Of a stretch of DNA of 64,000 nucleotides, positions 1-12,672 are shown in pieces. The translations under genes and the position numbers were made by a program. The notes under the pieces were generated by a model that saw nothing but the letters and a program-made list of their open reading frames with translations, had not been told where the DNA came from and searched no databases. The first letter of the stretch is position 1; each line of letters begins with the position of its first letter. Origin of the DNA: Aldrovandia affinis (taxonomy: Eukaryota > Chordata > Actinopteri > Notacanthiformes > Halosauridae); NCBI GenBank assembly GCA_029706075.1, contig JAINUG010000147.1:314501-378500 (forward strand), in the 5' to 3' direction.

Positions 1-110
1 CACTGGGCATGTATAATATGTGACAACGCTGAAGAAGGCTGTTTGCTGAAACGCGTTCATTGTCATTTGTCTGACTGACCCAGTGGCATTAAATGATATA
101 AAGGACATTC
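1..110. repeat. Possible retroelement scrap
   Basis: The stretch with gctgaagaaggct followed by gaaacgcgtt resembles a motif often seen in fish and amphibian interspersed repeats. A related motif (acgtttcggtc followed by catcatcagt) occurs near 7470-7500. It is too short to classify. Confidence 0.25.
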
Positions 111-554
111 TTTGAGTGCTGGCGTTTTCAATTTTTTCAGTACGTTTTTGGCCACGCACCTTGAAGGTAATTTGATGGTTGAGTTGTGCTCGCATTTATA
201 ACTTCTCTCTGTAATATGTGCATATTACAAGGACATCAAGTGATCACTTAATACGCATTAACAGGTTTGGTGTGCAGTAAATCCAACCAACCAAAAATAG
301 TACTTTTGTGTCATGCTCACAGTTCAATAAATATTGTGCCATCTTTCCATCACACCTTGTCAATGTCACACTAACAAACCAACTTCAAGCGGCTCACCAA
401 GAAATCATCCTGAAAACTTCACGTCTCTTTCGAGGACAGACCGTGAGGAAAAACTAACCTTTTCCAGTCGGTTTCCTTTTCCATGAGAAACGCTCAAAGG
501 GCTCAAAATCGAAATAGTCTGGGCAATGCAGTTTGCAGGCAGGCACAGCCCTGG

Positions 555-564
555 CTATAAATAG
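555..564 (+). promoter_or_regulatory. MEF2-type site (CTATAAATAG)
   Basis: An exact match to the MEF2 consensus YTAWWWWTAR, inside ppp1r12a intron 1. It also reads as a TATA-like box. ppp1r12a acts in smooth-muscle contraction, so an intronic muscle site is plausible, but a single 10-bp match is weak evidence. Confidence 0.25.
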
Positions 565-3500
565 TGATTTCTATACCATATGCATCACCATAGCGTATTA
601 TTATTTTTTAATTACTCCATTAAAAAGCCTCTGAAAAAATCTCAGAGCTGTCAGCGTATGGCCCAGAGACACGACAAGGGCTTCGGTTGTAAGGCCACCT
701 CAAAACAGTTAGTGATTTGCTGTTTGCGGTTGCGGTTGGTTTCCACCGCTCCCTCTCCGGCAGCGCAGTGCCTGGAGAGAGTGAATCACAGAGGGACATT
801 ACCTCTGGTGCGGTGCCAGGGCTTTGGCTCAAAGCCACCCGGAACGTTGAGTGACTCACGTCGGCCGTACCAAACTTAGAGTCCTCTCCCGGGGCTGAAG
901 CTTCAGGGAAACCTCTGGGGGCGCCGTTTATAGACCCGCTGTGACCGGCGCTGCAGACAGGACAGCGCTTCCCCCGTGAAGGAGCTGACGTTTTTTGCCG
1001 TCAACATGATCGACGCAATAGCAAAAACTTGATGGAGAGGACAGAGGCATGTCTGGTTTTAGACCCATTTCCCATTCCCCCACTGTGACAACACAACATT
1101 GTGTGTCAGTTGAGCAGACGCCATGTGGGCGCATGCAGCTTTTTCCTCTTGCGATGAATAAATTGATTGTAAAACGTAGTGCATTCATAGCCACGTGTCA
1201 CTAAAACAGGTCTAATGTGGGTCTCAGGAACCTCAGCAGCATTGAAGAAAATCAAACAGAGAACTTGCCGCTTTGAGGAGTTGTACATTCAGCAATGTTC
1301 TAGTGGTCTCCTCTGACACTGGCCTCTAATACAGCTTACACTCCATTATGCCCTCAACACCTCTACAGTGGAAAAGAGTCATCTGCATTCATTCACATCA
1401 ACAGCAACTGTGAGCATTTCCATTAACAAAAAGCCTGGAATGTTGACATATTACCCGCAAAAACTCACATAGAGGAAAGAGAATCATTAATACCATTGAA
1501 ACAGAATGCGCTAAGGCTTCGTCAGTTAGCCCATTGAGCCCATTTACTTTATCTTAGTCTTCTAATAGGTGGCTAATCCCATCTTTAGAGAGTCGTTCAC
1601 TGTCCTGGAAGCACGGAAAGCTGAGCCACCCCAATCATTGAGGAGAGACTCGCAAAGGCAATCCTACAGACCAACCGGCAGAACGGGTCAGCGACCGGGG
1701 ACCAATCAGTAATCAGTACGAGCCAGCGCTGGCCTCGCTACTTCCTCAAGAAGAACCGGTGGTGATGGGGAGATATTCCACCTGGTCTGAGGAACTGTCT
1801 TCAGGCCTGACCCTGCCGCAACCCACGGATTATCACATTAAACTCAAATCCCCACAGTGCCTTTTGCTCTTTGCTTTCTTTAGAAGAGCCCACAGCCAGA
1901 GGTCATTCTGTACTGCAATGAAACACAGACGTTTTAGAGGCACAGACAAAAGCTTGCTCGTGATCACACACAGACACAAAACAGAGGCAGCAAAGAGCCA
2001 CTACAGACATGCTGAAGTCTCAGCTGTCCTCCATAAATTCTTTCCCCGCCCCACTCATTCTGGGAAGTGGGTCCAAAATGAGGTGGCCGGTCTCATTCTG
2101 CAAATGTGTACAGGGGAGCATTCGGTTTCATTAAAACAGAGGCCAACTGCAACAGCATCCCATTGAGAAAACAGGGTGTCTGAGTCTCGCATGCCTTGCA
2201 GGAAACAACATAGAATGACCCCTCTGTGATTTGAAGGCAACCTTCAACGTCAAGTTACTGTGGAGGATCCTGGAATCTGTCAAGAAGGCTATACGCTTGA
2301 GCATAGACAAGACGCGAGCCACAATGAATGAATGAATGCCTAGACTACCGCTGTATGACGACTTCATCTTGGTGCCTTTCACAGCTTTTTGAGAAAAGGG
2401 GCTGTGCAAACAAGACTTCTGTACGATGAAGTAGGAGATCGCCAGAGATTTTAAGGAGGTCAAAGAAACTTTCAGAACATGCACTAGTTCTCCCCAGACC
2501 CCATTATTGCGGTTTAGCAAATGCCAGAAAAAGCTATTGTTGTGCAGAAATTTATGGTGAATGTGTCACAAAACAGCAAACAGCCAATCCCTTAGGGGCT
2601 GCAATTTGAAAGAGGTGATGCGTTTTACAGGACAAAGCCTGTACTGTTTTCCATGGCCTGTGTGTGAATGTGCATTTCTGTTATTGTCCTCCCACCGTGA
2701 TGAGAATAGCTGAAGCTGACATGCACCAACCATATTGATTTCTGCAATCTGATTCATTTGATATGGCCTTGCACGTGTACAACCAATGACAGTTGTAAAT
2801 GCATTCTCACGTTGCACTACAAACTCTCAGAACTACACGTCACATTTAAAGCACGATGACGACAAGGGGGTTAAGGTTCAAATATATGCTTCGACAGACA
2901 CAGAGCGGTCTGTATCAATTTTATAGCCAAACATCCCACCGTGTGCATATGCAAATGACTACTATGAACCAAGGGAATGTTTGCCTTAGCAGGCACCTAC
3001 TGTTATTTCACCCTTCACGAGCTCCATTCATGTTAATTTTCCTATCCTGCATCTTTACGTGTTTACTCCTAGTTTCAGCCCTCGACTCCAGCCCTGGTAG
3101 ATCAAACAAAAGCTATGCAGTAGCCCCCACAGCAAATTATGACAAACGCAAAAAGAGTATTCATAAGTAACTAGAAAAAGAACTTGTCTGAGCCACGGTT
3201 ATAAACCAACAACAATTGAGTTGACACCACAGTGGGTGGGCAGCAAAAACATCATCTTGGTTCCATGTCAGACACATCATATGAACCAACCTTGGTTACC
3301 ATCTGATTTTTACAACTATTTGTCATCTAATCTAGCATGCAATCAAAGACACATTAAAATATAATGTAAATCATATTTCATAAACACATTTCTCCTCGCC
3401 AACCATCTCTACGATTTGATCTATGGGGGTTTGTGCCCGAACAGGACTTTTGCCTCTTGGTCATCTTAGGAAAACACCTGTAGCCTTGAACCTGGGGCAA

Positions 3501-4984
3501 AAGCAATTACATTGATGTGTTACGCCCTTGAACGTCACTTTTCAAACTGCGCCAACACAAGAGGTTATCACACTCAGCCGCCATCAGCTAACCAAAACGG
3601 ATTCATTGGCAGACCAGAGATGTAGCTAGCGAGCATGTTCAATTGTTTGACTTATGTCAAAGGGAAAACTCAGCAGGACTGCCCTCAAAGCAGTCGAGAT
3701 TAGTAAAAGCATGTCAATGCATGCTAGCTAGAAGTTAGCAGATAAATCCACCTTATTGCTGCTTTTGCATGTAGCGTGGTTTAAAAAACGATGTTATCTA
3801 CTTGAAATATGTGTAATGTGTTCATTTTACAAGGCGCTAGCAAGCTGGCTACGGACAAAAGCTAATTGAGATAGCTTGTCAATTCAAACAGTGCATCTGT
3901 GTATATAGCTAGCTGGCTAGTCCCAGCCTACATCCGATGCCATATTTAGAAACAACAGATAAATCACATAAAAGCACCTTAAGCATAATCATTTTTTCCT
4001 GGTACTTGTTTTGATGTTGTGACAGCTAGTTGCTAGCCATAATATTACTGCTAATCTACGGTACACTCTGGGATAGTTCTGATGTAATAGTTAACGTTAC
4101 AGCAGTCTAGCCGTTCTCCGTATGGACTGCGGCATAGCAAACTGGAAAGCTAAAAAAAGAGGATAATGCACCCCTCCCCAACAATAAAAACACAAATTAA
4201 GCACCAATACAAATATCCCAGAATAACACGTTCGATACATGTTAAATGGGGTCAACTGCCTCATATTCGCAAGCCATCCAGAACATGCAACTTTCCCCTT
4301 TCAATGAATAAGTTAGAGTTGCGAGCAAGATTTCCCCCTTGTGTATGCATACGTTTTTCCTTCCACAATTTGTGCTCTACTCTTGCCTAACCTTACTAAC
4401 CGGATGCTCGTCCTTTTGTATACGTTTTCATTGTGACAATACAAACTTCACATGACTAAACTGGGAACATCGTACACCTCACCAAGCCCGCCAGCTAATT
4501 ACCAGCGTCAGGCCGAATGTCATACATGTTCTTAGAGCAATAACAAAAGCAGAAGCAGAAAGACAGCTAGTGTTAGCGGGCTAACGTTAGACCAAATCAC
4601 ACAGACTAGATACACCACCCAAGCCGTCGTCTCACCAGATTTCACACAGGCAGCAAAGCCTTTTGTAACCTTCCCACAAAAATGAAATATTACCAACGCG
4701 CGCTTAATACACCCCTTTCGCAGTGGGCCATCAACAAAAGCAAATATCGAGATGACGGGAAGCTAAATCAACCCACAAAACTGAGGGATTCCGTCGGCTA
4801 TTCGTGCCTCAGCCGACATAACACACACACACACAGAACCACCGTCGGCCCTGTCTGTGCCTGACGTTGGCGCTCGCGCTGTGTAAACACACCGCGCGAC
4901 CCTCCTACTCGAAAGCGAGTCTCCACCTCAGGACTTATTCAAAGCCGGGCTCCGAAAAAGTAACAGAAAGCTGGCCGCGCATAC

Positions 4985-5221
4985 CTGATGTAGGGCTGTG
5001 AGACCGTCCACATTCGCGTAGTTGATGTCAGCGCCCCGGTCCAGCATCCTGAGGACCTCCTCGGTGTCGCCGCTTGAACAGGCGGCCAAAAAGACGGCGC
5101 CATCGTCGAACTTCACCTTCGTCTTCTTCTTTTTCAGTATGGGCGGCTCCAGGTCCGTCTCCGAGCCCAGCCACCGCTTCAACTGCTCGTTCCTCTTCTG
5201 CTTGGCGTCCGCCATCTTCAT
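4985..5221 (-). CDS. ppp1r12a: Protein phosphatase 1 regulatory subunit 12A (MYPT1), first coding exon
   Basis: This exon encodes the first 79 residues of the myosin phosphatase targeting subunit, which brings PP1 catalytic subunit delta to phosphorylated myosin light chain. The protein begins MKMADAKQKRNEQLKRW. It carries the RVxF-type PP1 docking motif KVKF at residues 35-38, then the first ankyrin repeat with the family words FLAACSSGD, RGADINYANVDG and LTALHQ. It is nearly identical to vertebrate PPP1R12A over its whole length. The exon ends after a CAG codon at 4985, followed on the minus strand by a gtatgc donor, in phase 0. The ATG at 5221-5219 matches the family start. The remaining exons lie left of the window. 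It is transcribed away from rps16, myf6 and myf5. Paralogues ppp1r12b and ppp1r12c are less likely given the N-terminal match. Confidence 0.95.
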
Positions 5222-5420
5222 CCCCTCTCCAGCCTCGGCTTCTTATCTCTCTCGGAGGGAAGGATATACTTTATACTACCACTATCCCACAGCGCACTGG
5301 GGCGTGGGAAGGGGAGGGAGGGGGAGAGAGAGTCTGGGGCGACTGGAATCGCGTAATCTCGCGAGACATTTGTGACATCATCTTAGGATCCGCAATATCA
5401 CGTCATCGTCAGCAGATGAA
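5222..5420 (-). promoter_or_regulatory. ppp1r12a: CpG-rich promoter and 5' UTR of ppp1r12a
   Basis: CpG density is high from about 4860 to 5400 and drops sharply in the AT-rich DNA beyond 5450. No TATA box stands out, as expected for a housekeeping-type promoter. The palindrome TCTCGCGAGA at 5357-5366 is a known element of CpG-island and bidirectional promoters. CRE-like half sites (tgacatca, cgtcatc) follow at about 5370-5410. Confidence 0.7.
5357..5366. promoter_or_regulatory. TCTCGCGAGA palindromic promoter element
   Basis: A perfect 10-bp palindrome about 140 bp upstream of the ppp1r12a start codon. This motif is established in mammalian CpG-island promoters. Its presence in a fish promoter of the same gene suggests conserved control, which is inference. 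Confidence 0.6.
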
Positions 5421-8400
5421 CAAGAAACAAACTTGTAACCACGCACTTGTCAATCAGTTTCGATGTACATATTTCATTATTCGAGTATTCTAGTTCGCGC
5501 TGCAGATTAATTTCACTTGAACATATTAATTAAAATATTAATTTTAATATAAAAAAATTTAAGTCTAATGAGGGTATCACCGTTTCAACTAATTTAGAAG
5601 TAATTTGTGTGTAGTGTTTCTAAAACAACCAATAGTGTTATAAAGGAACGTAATAATTTAATGCACATAATGATTCTTAATAGAGTGAAATAAATAAATA
5701 AATTGTACCATCCAATAAGTGTATGTAAGTTTAAGGTTTTAGTTTAAGGCTTTTCTTTTTTCAAATGTTTGTATGTGTGCCTGCCACTAGTTCATTCCAT
5801 TAAAAATATTGGTCACATTTTTTCCATTGTGAGGAACATCAAATAATTATTGACATGTCTGATAGCACTCATCCACCCTGGATGTATGCATCTATCCAAA
5901 GAATGCTTATCGTGAGGCTTCAGTTGACTTGTTTTGCCTGTTGTGGCAAGTGCCATAACTGTGTGCATCTCAGTCTCTTGAAATAATAGCTGTAATATAG
6001 TCAATAGTATCATTGTTGTTCAGAATGGCAACTGTACCTACAGTTTTCATATTATGGTCCACAAAGGCACACTTGTTTTTATTTATTTAACCCCACCAAT
6101 GTTGCCAGCTATTGTCAAATCATATTATTGGTACACATGCTGATCCAAAGGCTCAAAAAATAGAATCTGTAAAAAGGAAAAAAAGACCCATCAAAAATAC
6201 ATTTGTTACCTGGTTAGCTTTAGGTGTAGGAAATGTATTAAAAGAACAATATTTTCATGTGGTAACACATCTACTTGTTTTCTAATTCACAATAGTCTCT
6301 TGATGGGTGTGTTCTTTACAAGACTTTACATTTTGATTCTCTCTCTCACACACACACACACCTGTAAATGTAACACACTTGAAAATGACAGCAAAAACTG
6401 CAATATTGTGTTAATTTGTTCATGAAATTGGATTGGAAAATGGATTCTGACATCTAAGAATGGCATGAGAACTTAGGCCGGTCTGTATGCCATCTTTACA
6501 GACAACAGGAGAGGAGATTTAATTTATTTACTTCATTTTAAATTGCACACACTGAATTGCATTTTAGGCTCTCAATCTATGAACTGCCAGGAATATTTGT
6601 AAACACACCTGGCTTGTTTGATCTTCCCCCAAATCCCCAAACCCTAAGGTTCCCATTAAGCTGTACTAATGCCTATGATGCACATGACTCTGAAGGGAGC
6701 ATTTTGAGACAGAAGAAGACAGTTTATTCATTTTGCTGACTTCATTTTGGTCACTTTTCAGCAGGCTTCTTCTCCATGGTGTGTTTTACAGTTGCAGTAC
6801 CAAAAAGCAGAACTACATGCTTTTTAAAGCAGTAATAGGAGCCAGCAGCTGTATACATGCTAGACGCATCGGAAAACAAGAAGTGAGATCAATATCGCAG
6901 AACCCCAGCATCAGCAGAGGCGGAAATGTAAATGTCTTCCATCTGTCCTGTCAAAAACAACGAAATAAATAGCTGAATGTGTCATCGTTGTGGCCTCACC
7001 AGGGCACCTGTCCTCAAGTTTATTCCATAATTCCAGTCCGATGTTATGAATAGAAAAAAATAGGTCTCCAGCCTAGAGGATATCTGTGATCTGCTTGTGC
7101 TAACCTCGAATGAATCAGTCCAGGTCATATCAAAGCTGATTTAATGATAGTAATACAATTTGTGACTAGGGGTTTGGGTTTTGGTGACGTTTTTGCCCTG
7201 AGCATCATATCAAAATGAACCCGATACTGAAACCTGGGTGGGTGTTCAAATGGACCATGTTTCAGTCAAATGCAGTTACCTACAGACAATGTTCATTTTG
7301 ATAATAAGTTGTGTTGTTATAAAATGTCTTTATGTCAGTTATAGATGTGATAAATAAATGAATGAAGGTGGAACCCGCACACTGTGTGTAGAAAAGGGAA
7401 TATCCCAAACCAGGCGAAGGCTCGATGTTTAATTTAAAGTCTTTTAATCGACAAAAGACAAAGAGACAGACGTTTCGGTCAAATGACCATCATCAGTATA
7501 AGTTATAGATGTGAGAAATGTATTTCTTTATATTTCTTTATTTTCATAGTTAATTCCTTTGATGGAAGCCTTCATAATACTTTCTGTATGTTGCGATCAG
7601 TATCCATTTAATCTACAGAGGACAGGTCTGACTATACACGCTCAGATCCACTGGGGAAAACAAAATCTGCCTTCAAATAGCGTTCACAACAGTGTAGGTC
7701 AGTGCAGCAGTTATGGTCAAAATGTTGGGTTGTGCAATGTTTACATAAGCTGGTTCCATCTCTATCTGCAGGGAGAATCTATCTTTCACTAAAAGCCCTT
7801 AGATGGACAGACGCTAACTTGATGTGGAACATCAGCTGAAGCTTCAGCATAGCTGATTAGATTATACCAAAATGCAACAGAGTGAATTCTCCATCATGGT
7901 GCTCAAACAACAGGGAGGTCCATAGGGAGACAATGAGTTGACCGTATGCAATATCTTAACCTAGTGGCCTAATTGAGCCATATCATGTGGTCATAACCCT
8001 TGTATTATGTTTCAATGTTTAACCAATGAATAGTGTTTCAGCCAGAAATGGCCAGTGCTATACAAGTCTCCTCAAAATTATGAGATATACATATTTAACC
8101 TCCTCAAAAAGTAATTATTTGAAATTATCATCATGTCACTATCATTACAAACCTGACCTTACGTTTTTGTCCATATAGGACAGGTTTCCCTTGATATTAC
8201 ACCACTCGTTTTTTCATTACAAAGCACAAAATATGCACTAATTATTTATCAAACTGGTTATCACCATGATGGTCATAATGTGCTTTAAAAAAATTTTGCT
8301 GGCATGTTTTAGTATCTTACACATATAATTTTTGTCTTGCATTTGATGAGGGGCAGATTTGGCACAATAACATCCATTATGACCTGTAACTCACCTCCAC

Positions 8401-8729
8401 GGATTGACGGACTAAAATGAATCATCCTCTGATGTTCAACAAATTATGTTCAACATTGTCCTTAGTTTCAGATACTTCCTCCTCTATTTCACTGTCATTA
8501 TCACTGTCTAAGAGTACAGCGAGGGCTTCACTGGCTGTACATGAGTCTTCTGCTCATGTTCTTCTGACAATTGCATCAAAGTGATTGAGTGAGTAAATGG
8601 TGAGTGGAACCTTTTTTATATGAGTGTTGCCCCTCTCAGACAGCAACAGAGTGGATTCCCACAACTTAGATCTGCATTTGTCTCATATTATGTCTATGAG
8701 GCATTGGTAAGCTTTTTGAAGATAAAATA
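5421..8729. other. Intergenic AT-rich DNA, no gene seen
   Basis: No exon, RNA gene or well-formed transposon recognised. A short CA run lies near 6348-6361. At about 7355-7505 there is a scrap with gacagacgtttcggtc and catcatcagt, resembling an interspersed-repeat tail. Confidence 0.5.
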
Positions 8730-8731
8730 TA

Positions 8732-9633
8732 CACTACCGGTCAAAAGTTTTAGAACACCCCTGTTTTCCAGTTTTTACTGAAATTTAAGCAGTTCAAGTC
8801 CAGTGAATAACCTGAAATGGTACAAAGGTAAGCGGTAAACTGCCAGAGGTATAAAAAAAAGTGTAGGTTACCGAAAACTGAAAAATACTGTACATTTTTT
8901 GACAGTGAGTAGTTTCCTACACCATCAAAAGGCACTTGGAAACTGGAGGGAACTCTGACAGGAAGAGGTCTGCCAGACCCAAAGCCACAACAAAATCAGA
9001 AGACAAGTTTCTGAGTGTCAACAGCTTGCATGATAGGCGTCTCACAGGACAACAGCTTCAAGCACAGCTTAACACTGGTTGAAGTAAGGAAGTCTCAGTT
9101 TCAATTGTGAAGAGAAGACTTCAAACTGCAGGTTTGACAGGTCGAGTGGCAGTAAGAAAGCCATTGCTAAGATGGCAAAATAAGAAAAAGAGGCTTGCCT
9201 GGGCCATGAAGCACCGCCAGTGGACTACTGAATACTGGAAGAACGTCTTATGGACCGATGAATCAAAATTTGAAATCCTGAATCACTGTTGAGTAGGTGA
9301 AAGGATGGTTCCTCAGTGTGTGACACCAACTGGCAAACATGGAGGAGGAAGCGTGATGGTCTGGGGCTCCTTTGCTGGATCCAGAGTCATCGACTTGCAC
9401 AGAGTGACCGTTAAGCCACGTTAACCCATTACTTGTTCCCTGAAAAGGGTCTTTTTTTATAACTCTGAGATGTACATTATTTTTCAGTTTTTGGTAACCT
9501 AAACTTTTTTTTTAACCTCTGCCAGTTTACCGCTTACCTTTGTACCATTTCAGGTTATTCACTGGACTTGAACTGCTTAAATTTCTGTAAAAACTGGAAA
9601 ATGGGGGTGTTATACAACTTTTGACTGGTAGTG
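8732..9633 (+). mobile_element. Internally deleted Tc1/mariner element
   Basis: A Tc1-like DNA transposon copy flanked by TA target duplications (8730-8731 and 9634-9635). Its terminal inverted repeats are about 165 bp (8732-8897 and about 9469-9633) and begin cactaccggtcaaaag. The long repeats match each other well, including matching A/T runs and a shared block rich in gtaagcggtaaactgcc. The interior is only about 570 bp and keeps part of a transposase gene, so this is a non-autonomous, degraded copy. Confidence 0.9.
8940..9420 (+). pseudogene. Tc1-like transposase fragment
   Basis: Frames between the inverted repeats read as a Tc1 transposase. The N-terminal helix-turn-helix part contains FLSVNSLHDRRLTGQQLQAQLN. 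It is followed by VSIVKRRLQTAGLTGRVA and by WKNVLWTDESKFEI, which carries the first catalytic aspartate. Then GGGSVMVWGSFAG follows. There is a stop codon after the QAQLNTG segment and another after the DESKFEI segment (about 9290). The second aspartate and the glutamate region are missing because the 3' part is deleted. It cannot encode an active enzyme. Confidence 0.85.
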
Positions 9634-9718
9634 TATTTATAAACATGCTTTTAGTTCAAATAAAAGTAAGAAAAAATATTTGCATCTATTTGGGATAGTC
9701 TTTGTGTTTGTGGTGAGA

Positions 9719-9720
<2 letters not shown>

Positions 9721-9788
<68 letters not shown>

Positions 9789-9796
9789 TGAGAGAA
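9721..9796. repeat. (TG)n microsatellite passing into GA-rich tract
   Basis: About 60 bp of TG dinucleotides with one interruption (ttga), followed by gagagagtgagag. Confidence 0.9.
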
Positions 9797-12124
9797 AAAC
9801 AAAGTGTCCCTCTTATTTATACTAGCTGCTAGTTCATAAAGGCCTATTTTCCTTTGTGGCCAAAAATGGCCGAAGCATCAAAATGGGGTGCAAAGTGCTT
9901 ATAGAAATAAACAAAAACGTCAAAATGTCAATATTCTGTATACAAGTTCATGACCCCAGATTAGGCAAAGTCACCTGGCCTCACGCTAAAACAAATATGT
10001 TAACCAGCCTTTTTGTGATGATAAACACCTAAATTCAGGTCAAATCTGTCCAACCAAAGGTTAAGGGCCAGATGAGATATGTCCAAGCCCTGTAAATGTA
10101 CTTGCATTTTTAAAAGGACACATTGTATCACTGGAAACATCCAGGCTACTTTAAGAGAGACTGCATCCGATCCCCTAAAATGTCTTTGTTTTAAGAAGAT
10201 ATGTGTCCCATCTCCAGAAACATTCCAGCATTTTCAAAAGAGACTAACATGGTCTTTAATTTTTAAAAGACTTTAAGTCTTTTTTGTTGTTGTTGACTGG
10301 AACCACTACGTTGTGGAAGAATAACTTCAATGTTCCTTTCACTACGTGAACAAACAAAGATCACAGTGGATGGATAGGCTTAAAAATTCTTAAACACTAC
10401 TGTGCTTTAAGTTGACTTGTGACCCAGAAATCAGGAACACAGGGAGGTCTGGCCAGAACAGAGTTATGGTGGTTGATTTCTGCACACGCAGTGCAGGAAT
10501 CAGTCTCCTGGCACAGAGGAAGCAGGATAGCCCCTGTACATGGGAGTCCAAGGTAAACACCACAATGGGCTATAACACCGGTGTACTACACATATGTTCT
10601 GTATATATATGGGCACACTTTGAATGTTTATGGTGTTAAAGGGCAACAAAAACATATGATGTCAGGGGTTCACCATACAGTCCAATGTCAAACGTCTGTG
10701 GTATGTGGAAGCTGGATGAGGCCCGTTGTTTTGCTGATATCCAAGGATGTGTAGGAAAGTGATGTGTAAGCAGACATTGCGCAGGGAGCACATTGAGTCA
10801 TGAGGAGGTGCCTGAGCTTGCCTGTCTGTTTTATGTCCAGCTATGGGCCCTGACTGCATCATGCTTAGCAGGATGAAACCTTTGCTTACATAGGAGCAGG
10901 ACTGTTGTGTGGTAAAAAAATTGATTTGCCTTGAGAGTGTTTCTTGACATTGTTTAAATGTTATTTTTCATCTATAACCGAACAGGAAAGGTTATGACTC
11001 ACGAACAGAACAGCTTGTCATATGAATTGCTCACAAAAAAAAACGCCTAATCAAAAATCTTCAAGCGTAGCATTTGCGACGCATCTAATGCATAACCTTT
11101 CAATTAAAAACCCATGACTCCACATGTCCTGTGGACATAATTCCTGTTCTGAAAAACTCTGAGAAATTGAGAATGTCAATTGGCTACAGGCTCCAAATTG
11201 GACGTGTACACAAATGTTGCGGAGGAATGGATCTTTTGTAGAGCCTGCCGCTTGCATTCACCCCAGCAAGACTCACTAGCTGATGATTCCTGCTTACACT
11301 GCTTACAAGACACTGTTTGACTTATTGTGGTCACATGACCCCTGGAGGCAGTCATGTGTCTCTAGAGCTACACTAAATCATTCCAATTTGCTGCTCTCAG
11401 GCAGTCTTGTACAGTAAATGTTTGATCATTCAGCCGAACCCATCCTACTAAGTATTCTGCAACTGTCTTTACTCTGTTCATCACAAAATGCCCATTAGCT
11501 TCTGGTGACTAAATGCTTTGACAGCCAAGTCCTAATTAGATTGATGTTAAGTGTGTAGTCCAACTGCTGTGCTTTTCATCTCTGAAGGGATATCGGAGGG
11601 CACAAGGAACCACAACCCTGCTCTGTCCCCATTCGGCCACAGTGTCTGGTTGGCCCCCCTGTATCAGCACGTCAGTCGCAGAGCTAATGAGAGACACGCT
11701 TCAGGCATTGACAGAGCCTGAAAGAAACACTTAATCAATTGCCTCCCATTGACCCTTTCATTCATCTGTTGTGTGACCCTCTTTGTGCCACCAATAGCCT
11801 GTCCTCTGTCGTGTTTTCTGGGGGTTAATTGGCGCTTGCCATTGTAACAGTGTCATAAATCCTCCAAACTTCCCCAGAGATGATTTGTGAAATAAGTGGG
11901 TAAATGTGTGGGGTTGTGTCACACGACGCAGAACTAGTTATGAGTCCACGAGAAATTCGCAGCACTGCTTGTCAATAAGAAACTTGTTTATTAAGGCTTG
12001 TGTTTTCACATTTATGAAAAAGGAGAGAAGAGATGCAGGAATGGCAATGTATGGTAGAAAGGAGGAAAAATAAATAGGTTTTGAGGAACAGAGGGTGTTG
12101 TGACAAGAATTGCATTTTCTACAG
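9797..12124. other. Intergenic DNA, no gene seen
   Basis: No recognisable exon. The part from about 11,590 to 11,900 is of balanced composition and free of obvious repeats, with homeodomain-type cores (ttaatt, cataaat). It has the look of conserved non-coding DNA but I cannot show conservation. Confidence 0.4.
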
Positions 12125-12672
12125 CAGTGGTTCCCAACCTCGGTCCTGGGGACCCAATGGGTATGCTGGTTTTCATTCCAACAATAATTGCAATCTCTGA
12201 ATTGTAACTAGCTCTTAATTGTTCTTAATTAGACCATTTTTGTTTCTATTAAATGGTTGGCATGGTTTTCTTTCTTAAAGCCATATCATGTCAGAAATAG
12301 CTATGCATACCATGAACAATAAATATCCCATATTCACAATCCAGGACTTTAAATCAGTCTGACCAACTAATGCTCTCATTTTCTGAATTATGCTATATGA
12401 TTCATGACACATGATTCCTTTAAAATCATTTCTACCTTTTTTAATTGATTCAATTATTGCCTGGCAGGTGAAATCAGTGAGGGCCTAATTGTTGAGAGTG
12501 TGAACACCTGGTCACTGAAATGAACAATTTGTGGAAAATGATGGAGCAATTGGCAATGAGCGTTGTGTTAAAATAAGTTTAAGGAAAATATGATGGTAGA
12601 ACCAACAACCTTAATTGATCAAGAGAAACAGCATACACAGTGGGTACTCAGGACTGAGGTTGAGAACCACTG
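12125..12672. mobile_element. hAT-like non-autonomous element (MITE)
   Basis: Ends are inverted repeats of the type cagtggttcccaacc at the left and ggttgagaaccactg at the right, continuing as cctggggaccc / gggtactcagg. The 548-bp interior is AT-rich with no coding remnant. No clean 8-bp duplication is visible, so the copy is old. The cagtggtt ends are a widespread vertebrate hAT signature. Confidence 0.75.

Larger units (their letters stand above)
1..4984 (-). other. ppp1r12a: ppp1r12a intron 1 (3' part beyond window)
   Basis: This is minus-strand intron following the first coding exon of ppp1r12a; the donor is at 4984-4983. I found no second ankyrin exon on the minus strand, so the intron continues past the left edge, consistent with the very long intron 1 of this gene in other vertebrates. 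The 3600-4600 part is rich in gctag/gttagc words, including a near-complete GCTAACGTTAG at about 4579. The rest is AT-rich single-copy-looking DNA. A retroelement-like scrap lies at the left end. Confidence 0.7.

Noticed and set aside
5022..5493. Open frames antisense to ppp1r12a exon 1
   Set aside because: They exist because the CpG-rich exon lacks stop-like words on the opposite strand.
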